Of a stretch of 64,000 nt of DNA, positions 34,270 to 42,895 are shown piece by piece. Source of the DNA: Fimbriiglobus ruber (lineage in GTDB: Bacteria > Planctomycetota > Planctomycetia > Gemmatales > Gemmataceae). Under the pieces are notes generated by a model. The model ran no database searches. It was not told the origin of the DNA and worked only from the letters and a program-made list of their open reading frames with translations. Position 1 is the first letter of the stretch. Each line of letters starts with the position of its first letter. A program made the position numbers and the translations under genes. Where the stretch lies: assembly GCF_002197845.1 (NCBI RefSeq), contig NZ_NIDE01000001.1, positions 124,001 to 188,000 on the forward strand, given 5' to 3'.

Positions 34270-35926
34270 GTCCATTCGTTGGCGACTCCAATTCTGGTAC
34301 GGGTTGATTCTCGCCGGAACTGTCGGCGGGTTTGCCGCACTTTTGTACTTTGAAATCCGTTCCTCTCGACTGCAAGAGGTGGATAAGGACCTCAGCGCGG
34401 CCGCCAACTATTTAGACGTCTTCTTGCGCACCGCCCCGCGACACGAGTTGGTTGAGGAAGGCGCCCGCAGACCTCCACCGGACGCCTCTCCACCCGAAGG
34501 GCCTCCCCCTGACGGTCCTTTCCCGGACGGCTCTCGCCCCTTCCGACAACCCGACCCGTTCGGAGTTAAAGGTGGCAAGTGGGCCGACCATGCTCCCCCG
34601 GGGCCGAAAGGGCTCGGGCCACGCATGAAGGGATTCGGGCCGGGTTCCGGCCCGCCTGGCGAGAAAGACCGACCACCGCCGAGACCGGATGGTCCGCCGG
34701 TTCCGCTCCGGACGCGGCAACAATTTCTGGATCAGTTATCCCCGCCCGGGTGGGCCTCTGTTGAATCACCTTCCAGCGACAGGTATTTCGCCATTTGGAG
34801 AAACGACGGGAGTGTGTTGAAGTCGGCGGGCACGACCGACGGGATTACCAGGGATGTCGTCGGGGAACCGGGGTACTATTCGATTACGCGCGACCGTGGG
34901 TCGATGCGCGAGGTGGTCATGCGGGGACCGGGGGACACGCTGATCCTCGTCGGCCGCTCGACGGTGCGGATGACGGCCGACCTGCGGGCATTCGCGTGGC
35001 AACTCGCCGGGACCGGAGTCCTGGTGCTGATGGTCGGGTTGGTCGGCGGGTGGGTCATCTCGTCGCGGATCGTTCGGCCGATCCGCCAGATCACCGAAAC
35101 GGCGGCGGGGATCTCGGCAGCGAGTTTGTCCGGGCGGATCGAGACCGCGGCGGTAGAGAACGAGTTGGCCGACCTGGCCGGGGTATTGAACGCCATGTTC
35201 GCGCGCCTCGAAGGCGCGTTCGCCCGGCAAGCCCAGTTCACGGCCGACGCGTCTCACGAGTTGCGAACCCCGCTCGCGGTCATCAAATCGAACGCGGAAC
35301 TGGCCCTCTCGCGTCCGCGCGAGTCCGAGGAGTACCGGCGGACCATCGAGGCCTGCCGGAAAGCCGCGGACCGAATGACCGGGATTGTCGACGGGTTGCT
35401 CCTGCTGGCCCGCGCCGACAACGGGCGGCTCGACTCGCGGACGGAGGCGATCGATCTCGGGGAAATCGTCGACGAGACGGTGGGACTTCTGACCGCGATG
35501 GCCGGAGAAAAAGGAGTCCGCATCAGTGCGGACATCGATACCGTTCAACTGCCCGGCGACGCCGAAGCACTGGGGCGCCTGGTGAGCAACTTGCTCGTCA
35601 ACGCGGTGCTGTACAACCGCCCGGGAGGGAGTGTTAGCGTCTCGTTGCGGGCCGCGCGAGGGTCCGTAGTCCTCACGGTGGCCGATTCGGGCTGTGGCAT
35701 TTCCGAGGAAGACCAGTCCCACATTTTCGAGCGGTTTTTCCGGGTCGACCGCGCTCGTTCGAGGGCATCAGGCGGAACGGGGTTGGGGTTGGCCATCTGC
35801 CGGAGTATCGTCGACGCGCACGGCGGTGTCATTGGTTTCACATCTCAAGTAAACGAAGGGACGACGTTCAAGGTTCGCCTCCCATTGTCGCGCCAAGGCG
35901 TTTCGGCGATCGCCGAAGAAAACTGA
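34262..35926 (+). CDS. Sensor histidine kinase with proline-rich sensor region
   Basis: The 554-residue kinase has two membrane helices (about 12-30 and 240-263). Between them lies an extracytoplasmic region unusually rich in Pro, Gly and Asp (PPPDASPPEGPPPDG, then GPKGLGP and PPPRPDGPPVP). HAMP follows (VRPIRQITETAAGISAASL), then HisKA (DASHELRTPLAVI, His near 336) and HATPase_c (DSGCGI, GTGLGLAIC). Partner of the preceding regulator by overlap. The disordered Pro-rich insert is reminiscent of the Pro/Gly tail of the Spy-like protein upstream, which may be coincidence of composition or a shared binding theme. A terminator follows about 90 bases after the stop. Confidence 0.93.
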   Translation: MGKSIRWRLQFWYGLILAGTVGGFAALLYFEIRSSRLQEVDKDLSAAANYLDVFLRTAPRHELVEEGARRPPPDASPPEGPPPDGPFPDGSRPFRQPDPFGVKGGKWADHAPPGPKGLGPRMKGFGPGSGPPGEKDRPPPRPDGPPVPLRTRQQFLDQLSPPGWASVESPSSDRYFAIWRNDGSVLKSAGTTDGITRDVVGEPGYYSITRDRGSMREVVMRGPGDTLILVGRSTVRMTADLRAFAWQLAGTGVLVLMVGLVGGWVISSRIVRPIRQITETAAGISAASLSGRIETAAVENELADLAGVLNAMFARLEGAFARQAQFTADASHELRTPLAVIKSNAELALSRPRESEEYRRTIEACRKAADRMTGIVDGLLLLARADNGRLDSRTEAIDLGEIVDETVGLLTAMAGEKGVRISADIDTVQLPGDAEALGRLVSNLLVNAVLYNRPGGSVSVSLRAARGSVVLTVADSGCGISEEDQSHIFERFFRVDRARSRASGGTGLGLAICRSIVDAHGGVIGFTSQVNEGTTFKVRLPLSRQGVSAIAEEN

Positions 35927-36018
35927 GAACAAGGCCGGAATGGATTGTTTGAATTAACCGGATGCCATTCTTCACTGACGTGAGTCTTAAATCCCGAGCC
36001 GTTGAGTAATAACTGGTG

Positions 36019-36049
36019 AGCGCCGCGCATAAAAATGCGCGGCGCTTTT
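36019..36049. terminator. Intrinsic terminator between convergent genes
   Basis: AGCGCCGCGCAT (36019-36030) pairs with ATGCGCGGCGCT (36035-36046) across AAAA, followed by TTTC on the plus strand. It serves the two-component operon and possibly the convergent minus-strand gene. Confidence 0.85.
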
Positions 36050-36081
36050 CGCACCGCGCATCGGCGTTCCCACGGATTTTT

Positions 36082-36534
36082 TTAGTGTGGAGCGGCAACT
36101 CCCGCCATTGCCCCCGGTATCCCCACGGGCTGTTGGGTCGGGGCAACGGGAGCCGGCATGGGGGCAGCGGTGTTGGCCGGATAAGTGTTCGGAACAGGCG
36201 CCATTCCCACTGCGTTCACTGGCATGACGGGGTGCGGGGCTGCCGCGGCCGTTTGTTGGATCGTGGCTTCCATCGGCGTGGCGTCCGCCGGGGGAAGTTC
36301 CGATTTGCGAGCCGCACGGCCGATCGAGCCGAGCAACAAACCGATTGCCACGAGAGTAATGCCGGTCAAAAACAGCCCCAGTAACCAGAACCGCGTCCGG
36401 TCGGACATGGGGTCGGTATCACTGTGAGCGAAAGCGACATACCAAACGGCCGTCCACACATCCGTGAGCGTACCAGCAGTGATATAAATCAAAGCGGTAC
36501 GGGGTCCGAAGCCGGGTTGAGTCAGAATGGCCAT
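36082..36534 (-). CDS. Small membrane protein with Pro/Ala-rich tail
   Basis: The 150-residue product has two hydrophobic segments (about 12-32 and 42-62: FWLLGLFLTGITLVAIGLLLG) and a long Pro/Ala/Val-rich C-terminal tail (PVAPTQQPVGIPG). No family is recognised. The ATG at 36534 follows AGGAGCATCT at good spacing, which decides against the longer frame starting at 36624. It is monocistronic as far as the sequence shows. Confidence 0.7.
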   Translation of the reverse strand: MAILTQPGFGPRTALIYITAGTLTDVWTAVWYVAFAHSDTDPMSDRTRFWLLGLFLTGITLVAIGLLLGSIGRAARKSELPPADATPMEATIQQTAAAAPHPVMPVNAVGMAPVPNTYPANTAAPMPAPVAPTQQPVGIPGAMAGVAAPH

Positions 36535-36948
36535 AGATGCTCCTGGAATATTGAAGTGCCGTCTATTCAAGTTGACAGTCCTTTGAATCAATTCCAGCAT
36601 TTGAAGTGCCAAATACAAACACAAGCGAATATCTTCGATTCGTTCTTCACTGCCCGGCCGTGCGCAGTGATGTGCGCACTTTTGGCGGCGATTATTTCGG
36701 TTGGACTCTTTAAAATCTTGCTAAATAACCACTTGCGGTGCGAAGTGTTTGGCATCAGACATGCTTTGAATGCTTACGGGGATTTTCCCGCGTTTTTGTT
36801 CCTTGTAACGCTCCTTTTCGGATGATCTCCGTGACTGCTGTGCAATATTCGGTTTGACTGGCGCGAAACATGCGAGTGCTTAGACACGTTATGATGTAGC
36901 GGCTCTTGTGGCCATTACAATTCGCCTTCAGTCGTCCTGAGGTGTTTT
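36535..36948. other. 414-base gap between divergent genes
   Basis: The region is A+T-rich and carries no ORF with convincing start signals; a frame at 36424-36825 on the plus strand lacks a ribosome-binding site and overlaps the coding start on the other strand. Promoters for both flanking genes are expected here. Confidence 0.45.
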
Positions 36949-37479
36949 ATGTCTACCCATGTGCTGACCTCCTCAGACTGCAAACTAGAAATGGCTACCT
37001 TGCGACGTTCAGCGCTGGAACACAATCTGGCCACGGCGGCGGCGGGCGGGCACGCGGCGATCAATGATCGCCTGGCTCTACTGGAACGAGAGTGGAGTGC
37101 GGGCCGGATGACCAAGGCCGTTACCGGCGTGTTCATCCTGGCCGGCCTGGTTGCGGCTCTCGTCGTCAACCCTTGGTTCGCGGTCATTCCGGCAGCGGGC
37201 GGGTTGATCCTCGCCCAATACTTCTTCGGCCGCCGAAGCTGGCTGGGCGAACTGTTCGGGGCTCTCGGCTACCGGTCCGGCACCGAGATCGACCGCGAGC
37301 GACTGGCGTTGCTGGCTCTGCGAGGCGACTTCTGCAATCTCCCCACCGTCCACCACGTCGAAGACCCCGACGCCATTGCCCGACTAGAAGGCGAAGGCGG
37401 TATCGTGTTCGAGCCCGACGAGGCAAAACTTGCTCCGATGGACGCTGTGAAAGTGGTCGTGGAAGCAACGCACAAATGA
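36949..37479 (+). CDS. Hypothetical membrane protein, 176 residues
   Basis: The product has a helical N-terminus, a pair of hydrophobic segments near residues 60-95 (VTGVFILAGLVAALVVNPWFAVIPAAGGLIL) and a soluble C-terminal part with HVEDPDAIARLEGEGG. It looks like the YgaP/DUF2892-type hairpin membrane module in outline, but I do not assign a family. The ATG at 36949 follows GAGGTG. The next gene starts 40 bases later in the same direction with its own ribosome-binding site, so the two probably form an operon. Confidence 0.75.
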   Translation: MSTHVLTSSDCKLEMATLRRSALEHNLATAAAGGHAAINDRLALLEREWSAGRMTKAVTGVFILAGLVAALVVNPWFAVIPAAGGLILAQYFFGRRSWLGELFGALGYRSGTEIDRERLALLALRGDFCNLPTVHHVEDPDAIARLEGEGGIVFEPDEAKLAPMDAVKVVVEATHK

Positions 37480-37519
37480 TCCGGGTTTTTCAATCGCTCG
37501 GCACCCAAGGAGAACGACC

Positions 37520-38197
37520 GTGGAAGAGAAAACACCGGAAATGATCGAGCAGGAAATGCACGAAACTCGGTCTTCGCTAACGGAGAAGGTTTCCGCGCTC
37601 GAACAGCACGTAATCGGCACGATTCAAGACACGACGACGGCCGTTCAAGACACTGTTCAGACTCTGAAATCCACGGTCCAGGGTACGGCCGAATCGGTGC
37701 GAGACACCGTACAGGAATCGGTCGACGCCGTTAAAGATACCGTTAAGCAGACGTTTGATATGTCCGGGCACGTGCGCGAACGGCCGTGGGCCATGCTCGG
37801 TGGCGCCGTCGCCACCGGGTTCGTAGCTGGCTGGCTGATTTCGCGTTTAGGAGCGAGAAATACGGGAAGTGAGAAGCAGGCCGCGAAAGAAAGTGTTCAG
37901 CCGTTCGTGGCTTCCCAACCGCCCCAGTCAGTTCGCGAAAGCGAACCCCGGCGGCCCGGCCTCGTTGACGATTTGCTCAGTATGGCCGGAGGTGAGATCA
38001 AGAAATTGGGAGAGGAAGCGCTCGCGACCGTGGCCGCCTCCCTTCACGAATGCGTGCGCGACGAATTGCCCAAAATTGTCACCTCGGTCATGACGCGAGC
38101 CGGAGAGCGGGCCGAACAATACGCCTCTCAAGCCGCGGCATCGTCACCACCCTCGACAGACCCCAGTGCCCACTACGAACCGACACGCCGGTTCTAA
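37520..38197 (+). CDS. DUF3618-like membrane-anchored coiled-coil protein
   Basis: The 225-residue protein begins with a motif typical of DUF3618 (EMIEQEMHETRSSLTEKVSALEQ), continues as an amphipathic helix made of near 11-residue repeats (TVQGTAESVRDTVQESVDAV, LEA-like), then RERPWAMLGGAVATGFVAGWL, a glycine-zipper membrane helix, and a polar tail. Related proteins (DUF3618, ElaB/YqjD) attach to membranes and are linked to stress and stationary phase. The GTG at 37520 has AAGGAG upstream. It is co-oriented with the preceding membrane protein gene and followed by a GC-rich hairpin. Confidence 0.78.
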   Translation: MEEKTPEMIEQEMHETRSSLTEKVSALEQHVIGTIQDTTTAVQDTVQTLKSTVQGTAESVRDTVQESVDAVKDTVKQTFDMSGHVRERPWAMLGGAVATGFVAGWLISRLGARNTGSEKQAAKESVQPFVASQPPQSVRESEPRRPGLVDDLLSMAGGEIKKLGEEALATVAASLHECVRDELPKIVTSVMTRAGERAEQYASQAAASSPPSTDPSAHYEPTRRF

Positions 38198-38268
38198 AGT
38201 GTGATGGATCAAACTGAAGGGCCGTGCGGGAGAGAGTCGTTGCTTTTAACATAATCGGTTGATCAAAG

Positions 38269-38310
38269 CGAGCGGCGGCCGGGTCTGACATCAGAGCCGG
38301 CCGCCGCTCG
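38269..38310 (+). terminator. GC-rich hairpin downstream of the DUF3618-like gene
   Basis: CGAGCGGCGGCCGG (38269-38282) pairs perfectly with CCGGCCGCCGCTCG (38297-38310). The tail TCATTCTT is only partly T-rich, so termination strength is uncertain. Confidence 0.6.
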
Positions 38311-38430
38311 TCATTCTTAGCAGTCCTGGGGAATTAGCCACTGATTCGTGCGGAACGGCATTCTCTTTGCTTTGTCTACTGCACCTACCGACCGTTTCCA
38401 CTCTTCACACCCGATTACCCAAAGCCCTAT

Positions 38431-40329
38431 ATGCCCCGTGTGATAAACAAGCCCGACTGGCAGCGCGCCGTCATTATTACTTCGGCCACCGTCCTGACCG
38501 TAACGATCGGGAGCCTCTTGTATTGGGCTCAAGCGATTGTGATTCCGCTGGCACTCGCGGTGTTTTTATCGTTCGTGCTGAGCCCCATCGTGTCGGCGCT
38601 CCAGAGGCGTGGCATACCGCGAATCCCGTCCGTCGTGTTCGCGGTTCTGGTCGCAGTGGCCGTTTGCGTTTCGGTCGTAGGGGTGGTCGGAAGTCAACTC
38701 GCAAGCATGACTAGGACTCTACCTAAGCACGAAGAGAACATCAATCGTAAACTCGCGACTGCCCGCAAATGGGCTTTAGGTATGGAGGGTAGCAATCGCA
38801 TCGGGGCCATGATCGACAGGTTGGGCAAGACACTGTCGCCGACCCCTCCAGTAACGGAATCACAATCCCAGAACGAAGAAGCTTCTGCCGCCCCTGCGCC
38901 TTCGACGGTAGTCCTCGAAGCCCAAAGGCCTTCGTGGGCATCGAAACTGGATGGTTACGTGTCGCCCGTGGCCGGGTTTTTAGGAGAGGCTGCGTTCTCT
39001 TTTATCCTGGTGATTTTTATTCTTATCAATAAAGAAGATTTGCGAAACAGAATGATCAGGCTTATGGGTGATGGAAAAGTTACTACCACAACCCGCGCCA
39101 TGGACGACGCTTCGCGGCGGGTGAGCCGATACCTGCTCGTTCAATTCCTTTTGAACTCCTCCTTCGGCATCATCATCGCGCTAGTTCTGTTTGCTATCGG
39201 GGTCAACTATGCTTTGCTCTGGGGCTTCGTGGCGGCGATCATGCGGTACGTGCCATATATCGGGAGTTGGATCGCCGTGATCCCGCCCACGATCTTCACG
39301 CTCGCGGTGTCGGACGGATTCTGGGAACCCATAGTCGTCGTCGTATTATTCCTCGGTCTGGAAGCCATCTGCGGCAACGTCTTCGAACCCTGGCTGTACG
39401 GCTCCAGCCTGGGCGTTTCGGGCGTGGCCCAGCTCGTTTCGGCGGCGTTCTGGTCGTTCCTGTGGGGTCCGATCGGGCTGATTTTGTCCGGGCCGATTAC
39501 CGCGTGCCTCTTGATACTCGGCAAATACACGCCGTCGCTTCATTTCATAGAGATCATCCTCGGGGACGAGCCCGCCTTGTCGCCCAGTGTGGCCCTCTTC
39601 CAGCGACTCGCGGCACGCGACCAGGACGAGGCGGCACGGATCGTCCTGGCCGAGTCAAAGAAAATGTCGCCAGTGGATGTTTGCGATCAGGTCATTATTC
39701 CCGCCTTGGCAATGACGAAAGCCGCCTCACAGGAAGGGGACTTTTCGCGGGAAGAGTTGGACGAGCTACTCAAAACCTCGCGCGAGGTGGTGGAGGAGGT
39801 GTTGCACGAATTGCCTCTCCCGGCGTCCGCCAATGTCGCTTCGGAGAACCCGGTTCGCGTGCTCCTCTGCCCGGCCCAGGACGATATCGACCAGGTGTCG
39901 CTGGAGGCATTTGCCCGCCTGCTCGACCCGACTAAATGGGAGGTGCGGGTCACGGAGGTCGTCGCGTTGGCTTCCGAAGTTTTGAAACTCGTGGCCGAAG
40001 TCAAGCCGGCGATCGTTTTCGTGGGTTCACTTCCCCCCGGTGGAATGGCGCACACCCGGTATTTGTGCAAGCGGTTGAAGACACACTTTCCCGACCTGAA
40101 AATCGTGGTTGGGCGATGGAGTTCCTTGGAAACGGCCGAGGATTCCGAAAAGGAATTGTTGGAGGCGGGCGTTGATCGTGTCGACACGACGATGGAATCC
40201 GCGCGTAACCATCTCGATAACTGGCATCCGGTGATGACGGCTCAACGATCCGCGGACGGGGAACCCGAACAATCCGCGGGTGGCTCGCCGACGAGAAACC
40301 GCTCGCCCGCCACGGCTTCCGCGTCGTGA
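38431..40329 (+). CDS. AI-2E family transporter with an extra C-terminal cytoplasmic domain
   Basis: The first 390 residues form an AI-2E/PerM-family permease with about seven or eight helices (WAQAIVIPLALAVFLSFVLSP, LVQFLLNSSFGIIIALVLFAIGVNYALLWGF, RYVPYIGSWIAVIPP). The remaining 240 residues are soluble: a helical linker, then a Rossmann-like region (VRVLLCPAQDDIDQVSLEAF, IVFVGSLPPGGMAHTRYLCK, LKIVVGRW) similar in outline to B12-binding or receiver folds. Usual family members end after the permease. The ATG at 38431 has no good ribosome-binding site. Members export or import various molecules, some sodium/proton; the substrate is unknown here. Confidence 0.85.
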   Translation: MPRVINKPDWQRAVIITSATVLTVTIGSLLYWAQAIVIPLALAVFLSFVLSPIVSALQRRGIPRIPSVVFAVLVAVAVCVSVVGVVGSQLASMTRTLPKHEENINRKLATARKWALGMEGSNRIGAMIDRLGKTLSPTPPVTESQSQNEEASAAPAPSTVVLEAQRPSWASKLDGYVSPVAGFLGEAAFSFILVIFILINKEDLRNRMIRLMGDGKVTTTTRAMDDASRRVSRYLLVQFLLNSSFGIIIALVLFAIGVNYALLWGFVAAIMRYVPYIGSWIAVIPPTIFTLAVSDGFWEPIVVVVLFLGLEAICGNVFEPWLYGSSLGVSGVAQLVSAAFWSFLWGPIGLILSGPITACLLILGKYTPSLHFIEIILGDEPALSPSVALFQRLAARDQDEAARIVLAESKKMSPVDVCDQVIIPALAMTKAASQEGDFSREELDELLKTSREVVEEVLHELPLPASANVASENPVRVLLCPAQDDIDQVSLEAFARLLDPTKWEVRVTEVVALASEVLKLVAEVKPAIVFVGSLPPGGMAHTRYLCKRLKTHFPDLKIVVGRWSSLETAEDSEKELLEAGVDRVDTTMESARNHLDNWHPVMTAQRSADGEPEQSAGGSPTRNRSPATASAS

Positions 40330-40372
40330 ATTCGTTGGGCGGTTAAGCTTTGACCGATGGCTTGGTCGATTC

Positions 40373-40425
40373 GTAACGCATTGCGATTCGTGTGACCCCT
40401 GGTCACACGAATCGCAATGCGTTAC
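40373..40425. repeat. Perfect palindrome, 25-base arms, 3-base loop
   Basis: Bases 40373-40397 and 40401-40425 are exact reverse complements around CCT; the arm begins GTAACGCATTGCGATTCG. It lies between convergent genes and supplies the stop codon of the GH18 gene (40422-40424). It may act as a bidirectional terminator, although it has no T run. Confidence 0.9.
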
Positions 40426-41396
40426 CGCTTTTGCCGGCTCGCGTCGATCGCTCTTCGGATCACGGGCAGCAACTTCTCGCTCTCGCCCGCGGCGTCCTGG
40501 CCCAGCTCCCAGATCATGACGCCGCCGAGTTTCTTTTCCAGAGCCAACATCGTTTTCCGCTCGATCGTCTTCGGGCCGTTGAAGTACACACCGTCGACCT
40601 CGTTCACTTCAGGCGCGGGGTGAGACTTCTTCACGATTTGACCGTACGTCAGGGCGGTGTCGTGCTTCGCGACGGCTCGTCCGTAAAATGGCACGCCCAG
40701 GCAAATTTTCTCAAGCGGAACGTTCTTTTTCGCGACCCGCGTGATCTCGGCGTCGGCGAACTCGAACGTCGAGTGTCGCCCCTTACCGTCGTAGGCCATC
40801 AGGTGAACCGCGTCGACCGCCGCGATCGCTTCGGGGCTGATTTCTTGCCATCCCGCCATCGCCACGCTCAGTCGAAGCTTGTGGGGTTCAAACGCTTTTT
40901 TCATGTCGCCTAGTAGCAGTGCGTGATCCTTCAACTCCCTGGCTTTGGTCGGATGCTCCCAATCCACGTCCACGCCGTCGAACCCGTTCGTCAAACAGAA
41001 CTGGGTCACTTGCCCCGCGAGTTTCTTTCGGGCGTCCGCGGACGCGGCGAGTTCCGCGAAGTTCTTGGACCGGTTCCACCCGCCGAGACAGATGTGGACG
41101 CGGACCCCATGTTTTTCCTTGATCTGCTTGAGGAAATTCAACGTCGCAGGCTTGATCCGTTCGAGCCCGGCCTCGCCCGACGGACTCGGCTCGGCCGCGA
41201 AGTAGATTAGGTCGGTGAGATACTTCGCGGCGTCGGCATCGTAAGAAGCCACGCGGTAATCGGGCACATACCCGACGACGCGAAAAGGTGACGGTTCTCG
41301 TTCCTTCGCGGGCGGCTCGGCCGCGCGGAGTGCCATCGTCGGCCGACCGAGCAGACAAAGCCCGACAATGAGCGAAACAGAAACGGGTACTTGCAT
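40422..41396 (-). CDS. Secreted glycoside hydrolase family 18 protein (chitinase-like)
   Basis: The 324-residue protein has a signal peptide (VSVSLIVGLCLLGRPTMALRA) and a GH18 barrel: VVGYVPDYR strand 1, VHICLGGWN strand 3, the catalytic DXXDXDXE motif as DGVDVDWE near residues 137-144, MAYDGKG and GVPFYGRA. The catalytic Glu is present, so it should cleave beta-1,4-N-acetylglucosamine links, in chitin or peptidoglycan-like substrates. No carbohydrate-binding module is attached. The ATG at 41396 with GGGAG upstream is preferred to an in-frame start at 41435. The final residues RQKR and the stop come from the arm of a palindrome. Confidence 0.92.
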   Translation of the reverse strand: MQVPVSVSLIVGLCLLGRPTMALRAAEPPAKEREPSPFRVVGYVPDYRVASYDADAAKYLTDLIYFAAEPSPSGEAGLERIKPATLNFLKQIKEKHGVRVHICLGGWNRSKNFAELAASADARKKLAGQVTQFCLTNGFDGVDVDWEHPTKARELKDHALLLGDMKKAFEPHKLRLSVAMAGWQEISPEAIAAVDAVHLMAYDGKGRHSTFEFADAEITRVAKKNVPLEKICLGVPFYGRAVAKHDTALTYGQIVKKSHPAPEVNEVDGVYFNGPKTIERKTMLALEKKLGGVMIWELGQDAAGESEKLLPVIRRAIDASRQKR

Positions 41397-41692
41397 GGGC
41401 ACTCCCGGAAGAAATCTCGACAAAACTTCACGCATCAGGCTACAGGAATCGCGATGCGTTTCCTACGAGCAGAACCACAGCCCACGTGCTTCAGCCCGAT
41501 GAAACACGAGATCGATTCCCGTCCAAAACTCAACACGCGGACAAATCGGGCCGATCTCATGTGCCGGCATGTGCCGTCGGTAAACGAATTCATCGTCTGG
41601 GCATACGCCTCGACATCGGCTACGATCCAGGTAGATTTCGTGGGCCTGCCGCAGCCTCTCGATCATTCCCACCCGACTCAGCGAGTCTGTTC

Positions 41693-42832
41693 ATGACTCT
41701 CCGCTTGTCCCTTTCCGCTTCCGTCGTTCTGTGCTTTCTCTCCCTGGCCCCGGCACAAACGCCGGCCACGTTCCCGGACGCCAAGTTCGGCCGCGGCGAG
41801 ATGACGCACGTCCAGGGCGTGCCGGTGCTGACGCTCCGCGGCAAGCCGGCCGAGATCGGCGAACAGTACGGCGTGCTGGCGGTGAAGAACGCACCCGACC
41901 TGGACCGCCTCCAGCGGAACTTCTTCAAGGACGCCAAGATTGAAAACCGCGCGGGCTTTGTCAAGTTACTGGCGTTGCGCCTCAAGCCCGGCATCCCGGC
42001 CGACCACATGGCCGAGATCGAGGCGATCGTGAAAGCCAGCAAGCGCGACCTCGATCTGGCGTTGTTCGCGAACGCCGTCTACGACTTGTCGAGCGGGATG
42101 GGGTGTTCGACGGTGATCGTGGAGAAGGGGCGGAGCAAGACCGGTGGACCGCTGTTCGGCCGCAATTTCGACTGGCTGCCGAGCGACGGGATGCGCGAAC
42201 ATACCTTCCTCGCCGTCTTCCACCCGGAGGGCAAGCGGTCGTTCGCGATCGTGACCGTGTCCCCGATCATCGGGTGTATTTCAGGTATGAACGACGCCGG
42301 CTTGTCGTGTACGCTCAACGAAATTCATCTCGACCAGTCCAAAGACAAACCGGCTTTCAATTGGGACGGCACGCCCACGATGCTGGCATTCCGCAGGGTG
42401 CTTGAAGAATGCGGCAGCGTTGAGGAAGCGGCCACGCTGCTCCGGGGCATGAAGCGGACCACGACTGCGTGTCTCTCGATCTGCGACAAGACCGGCGGGG
42501 CCGTGTTCGAGATCACGCCGAAGACGGTCGAGATTCGGAAGGCCGTCAACGACGTCTGTTGCTGCACCAACCACTTCCGCGCGGATTCGCTCAGTGTCAC
42601 CACGAAATGCTGGCGTTACAAAGCCCTGGAACCACTCCAGAAGGAAACGAGCCAGTTCGGCGTGACCGACGTCTTCGGCCAACTCCACGAAGTGAATCAG
42701 GGCAAGTTCACAATCCAGTCGATGGTCTTCGAGCCGGTCGCCCGCAAACTCCACCTTAAATACGGCGGCGAACCGGCCACCGCACAAGTGGCCAAAACAT
42801 TCGACCTGGGCGTGTTGTTTGATAAGAAGTGA
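41693..42832 (+). CDS. Secreted C45-family autoproteolytic acyltransferase/hydrolase
   Basis: The 379-residue product has a signal peptide (LSLSASVVLCFLSLAPAQT) and belongs to the acyl-CoA:6-aminopenicillanate acyltransferase-like Ntn-hydrolases (peptidase C45). Conserved parts are GKPAEIGEQYG, the likely nucleophile Cys near residue 138 in SSGMGCSTVIVE, and GPLFGRNFDW. In this family the precursor cleaves itself before that Cys. Substrates are amides of unknown type; in other bacteria relatives process peptides or N-acyl compounds. The ATG at 41693 is chosen from the signal peptide; no strong ribosome-binding site is visible. Confidence 0.82.
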   Translation: MTLRLSLSASVVLCFLSLAPAQTPATFPDAKFGRGEMTHVQGVPVLTLRGKPAEIGEQYGVLAVKNAPDLDRLQRNFFKDAKIENRAGFVKLLALRLKPGIPADHMAEIEAIVKASKRDLDLALFANAVYDLSSGMGCSTVIVEKGRSKTGGPLFGRNFDWLPSDGMREHTFLAVFHPEGKRSFAIVTVSPIIGCISGMNDAGLSCTLNEIHLDQSKDKPAFNWDGTPTMLAFRRVLEECGSVEEAATLLRGMKRTTTACLSICDKTGGAVFEITPKTVEIRKAVNDVCCCTNHFRADSLSVTTKCWRYKALEPLQKETSQFGVTDVFGQLHEVNQGKFTIQSMVFEPVARKLHLKYGGEPATAQVAKTFDLGVLFDKK

Positions 42833-42895
42833 TCCGAACGTAAGGGCACCGTCTCTGCCCAAAGGACGACTCGCGGGGGAGTGCATCAAAGATGT

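Noticed and set aside
36424-36825. A 133-codon frame on the plus strand
   Set aside because: It overlaps the well-supported start (AGGAGCATCT-ATG) of the minus-strand membrane protein and has no start signals.
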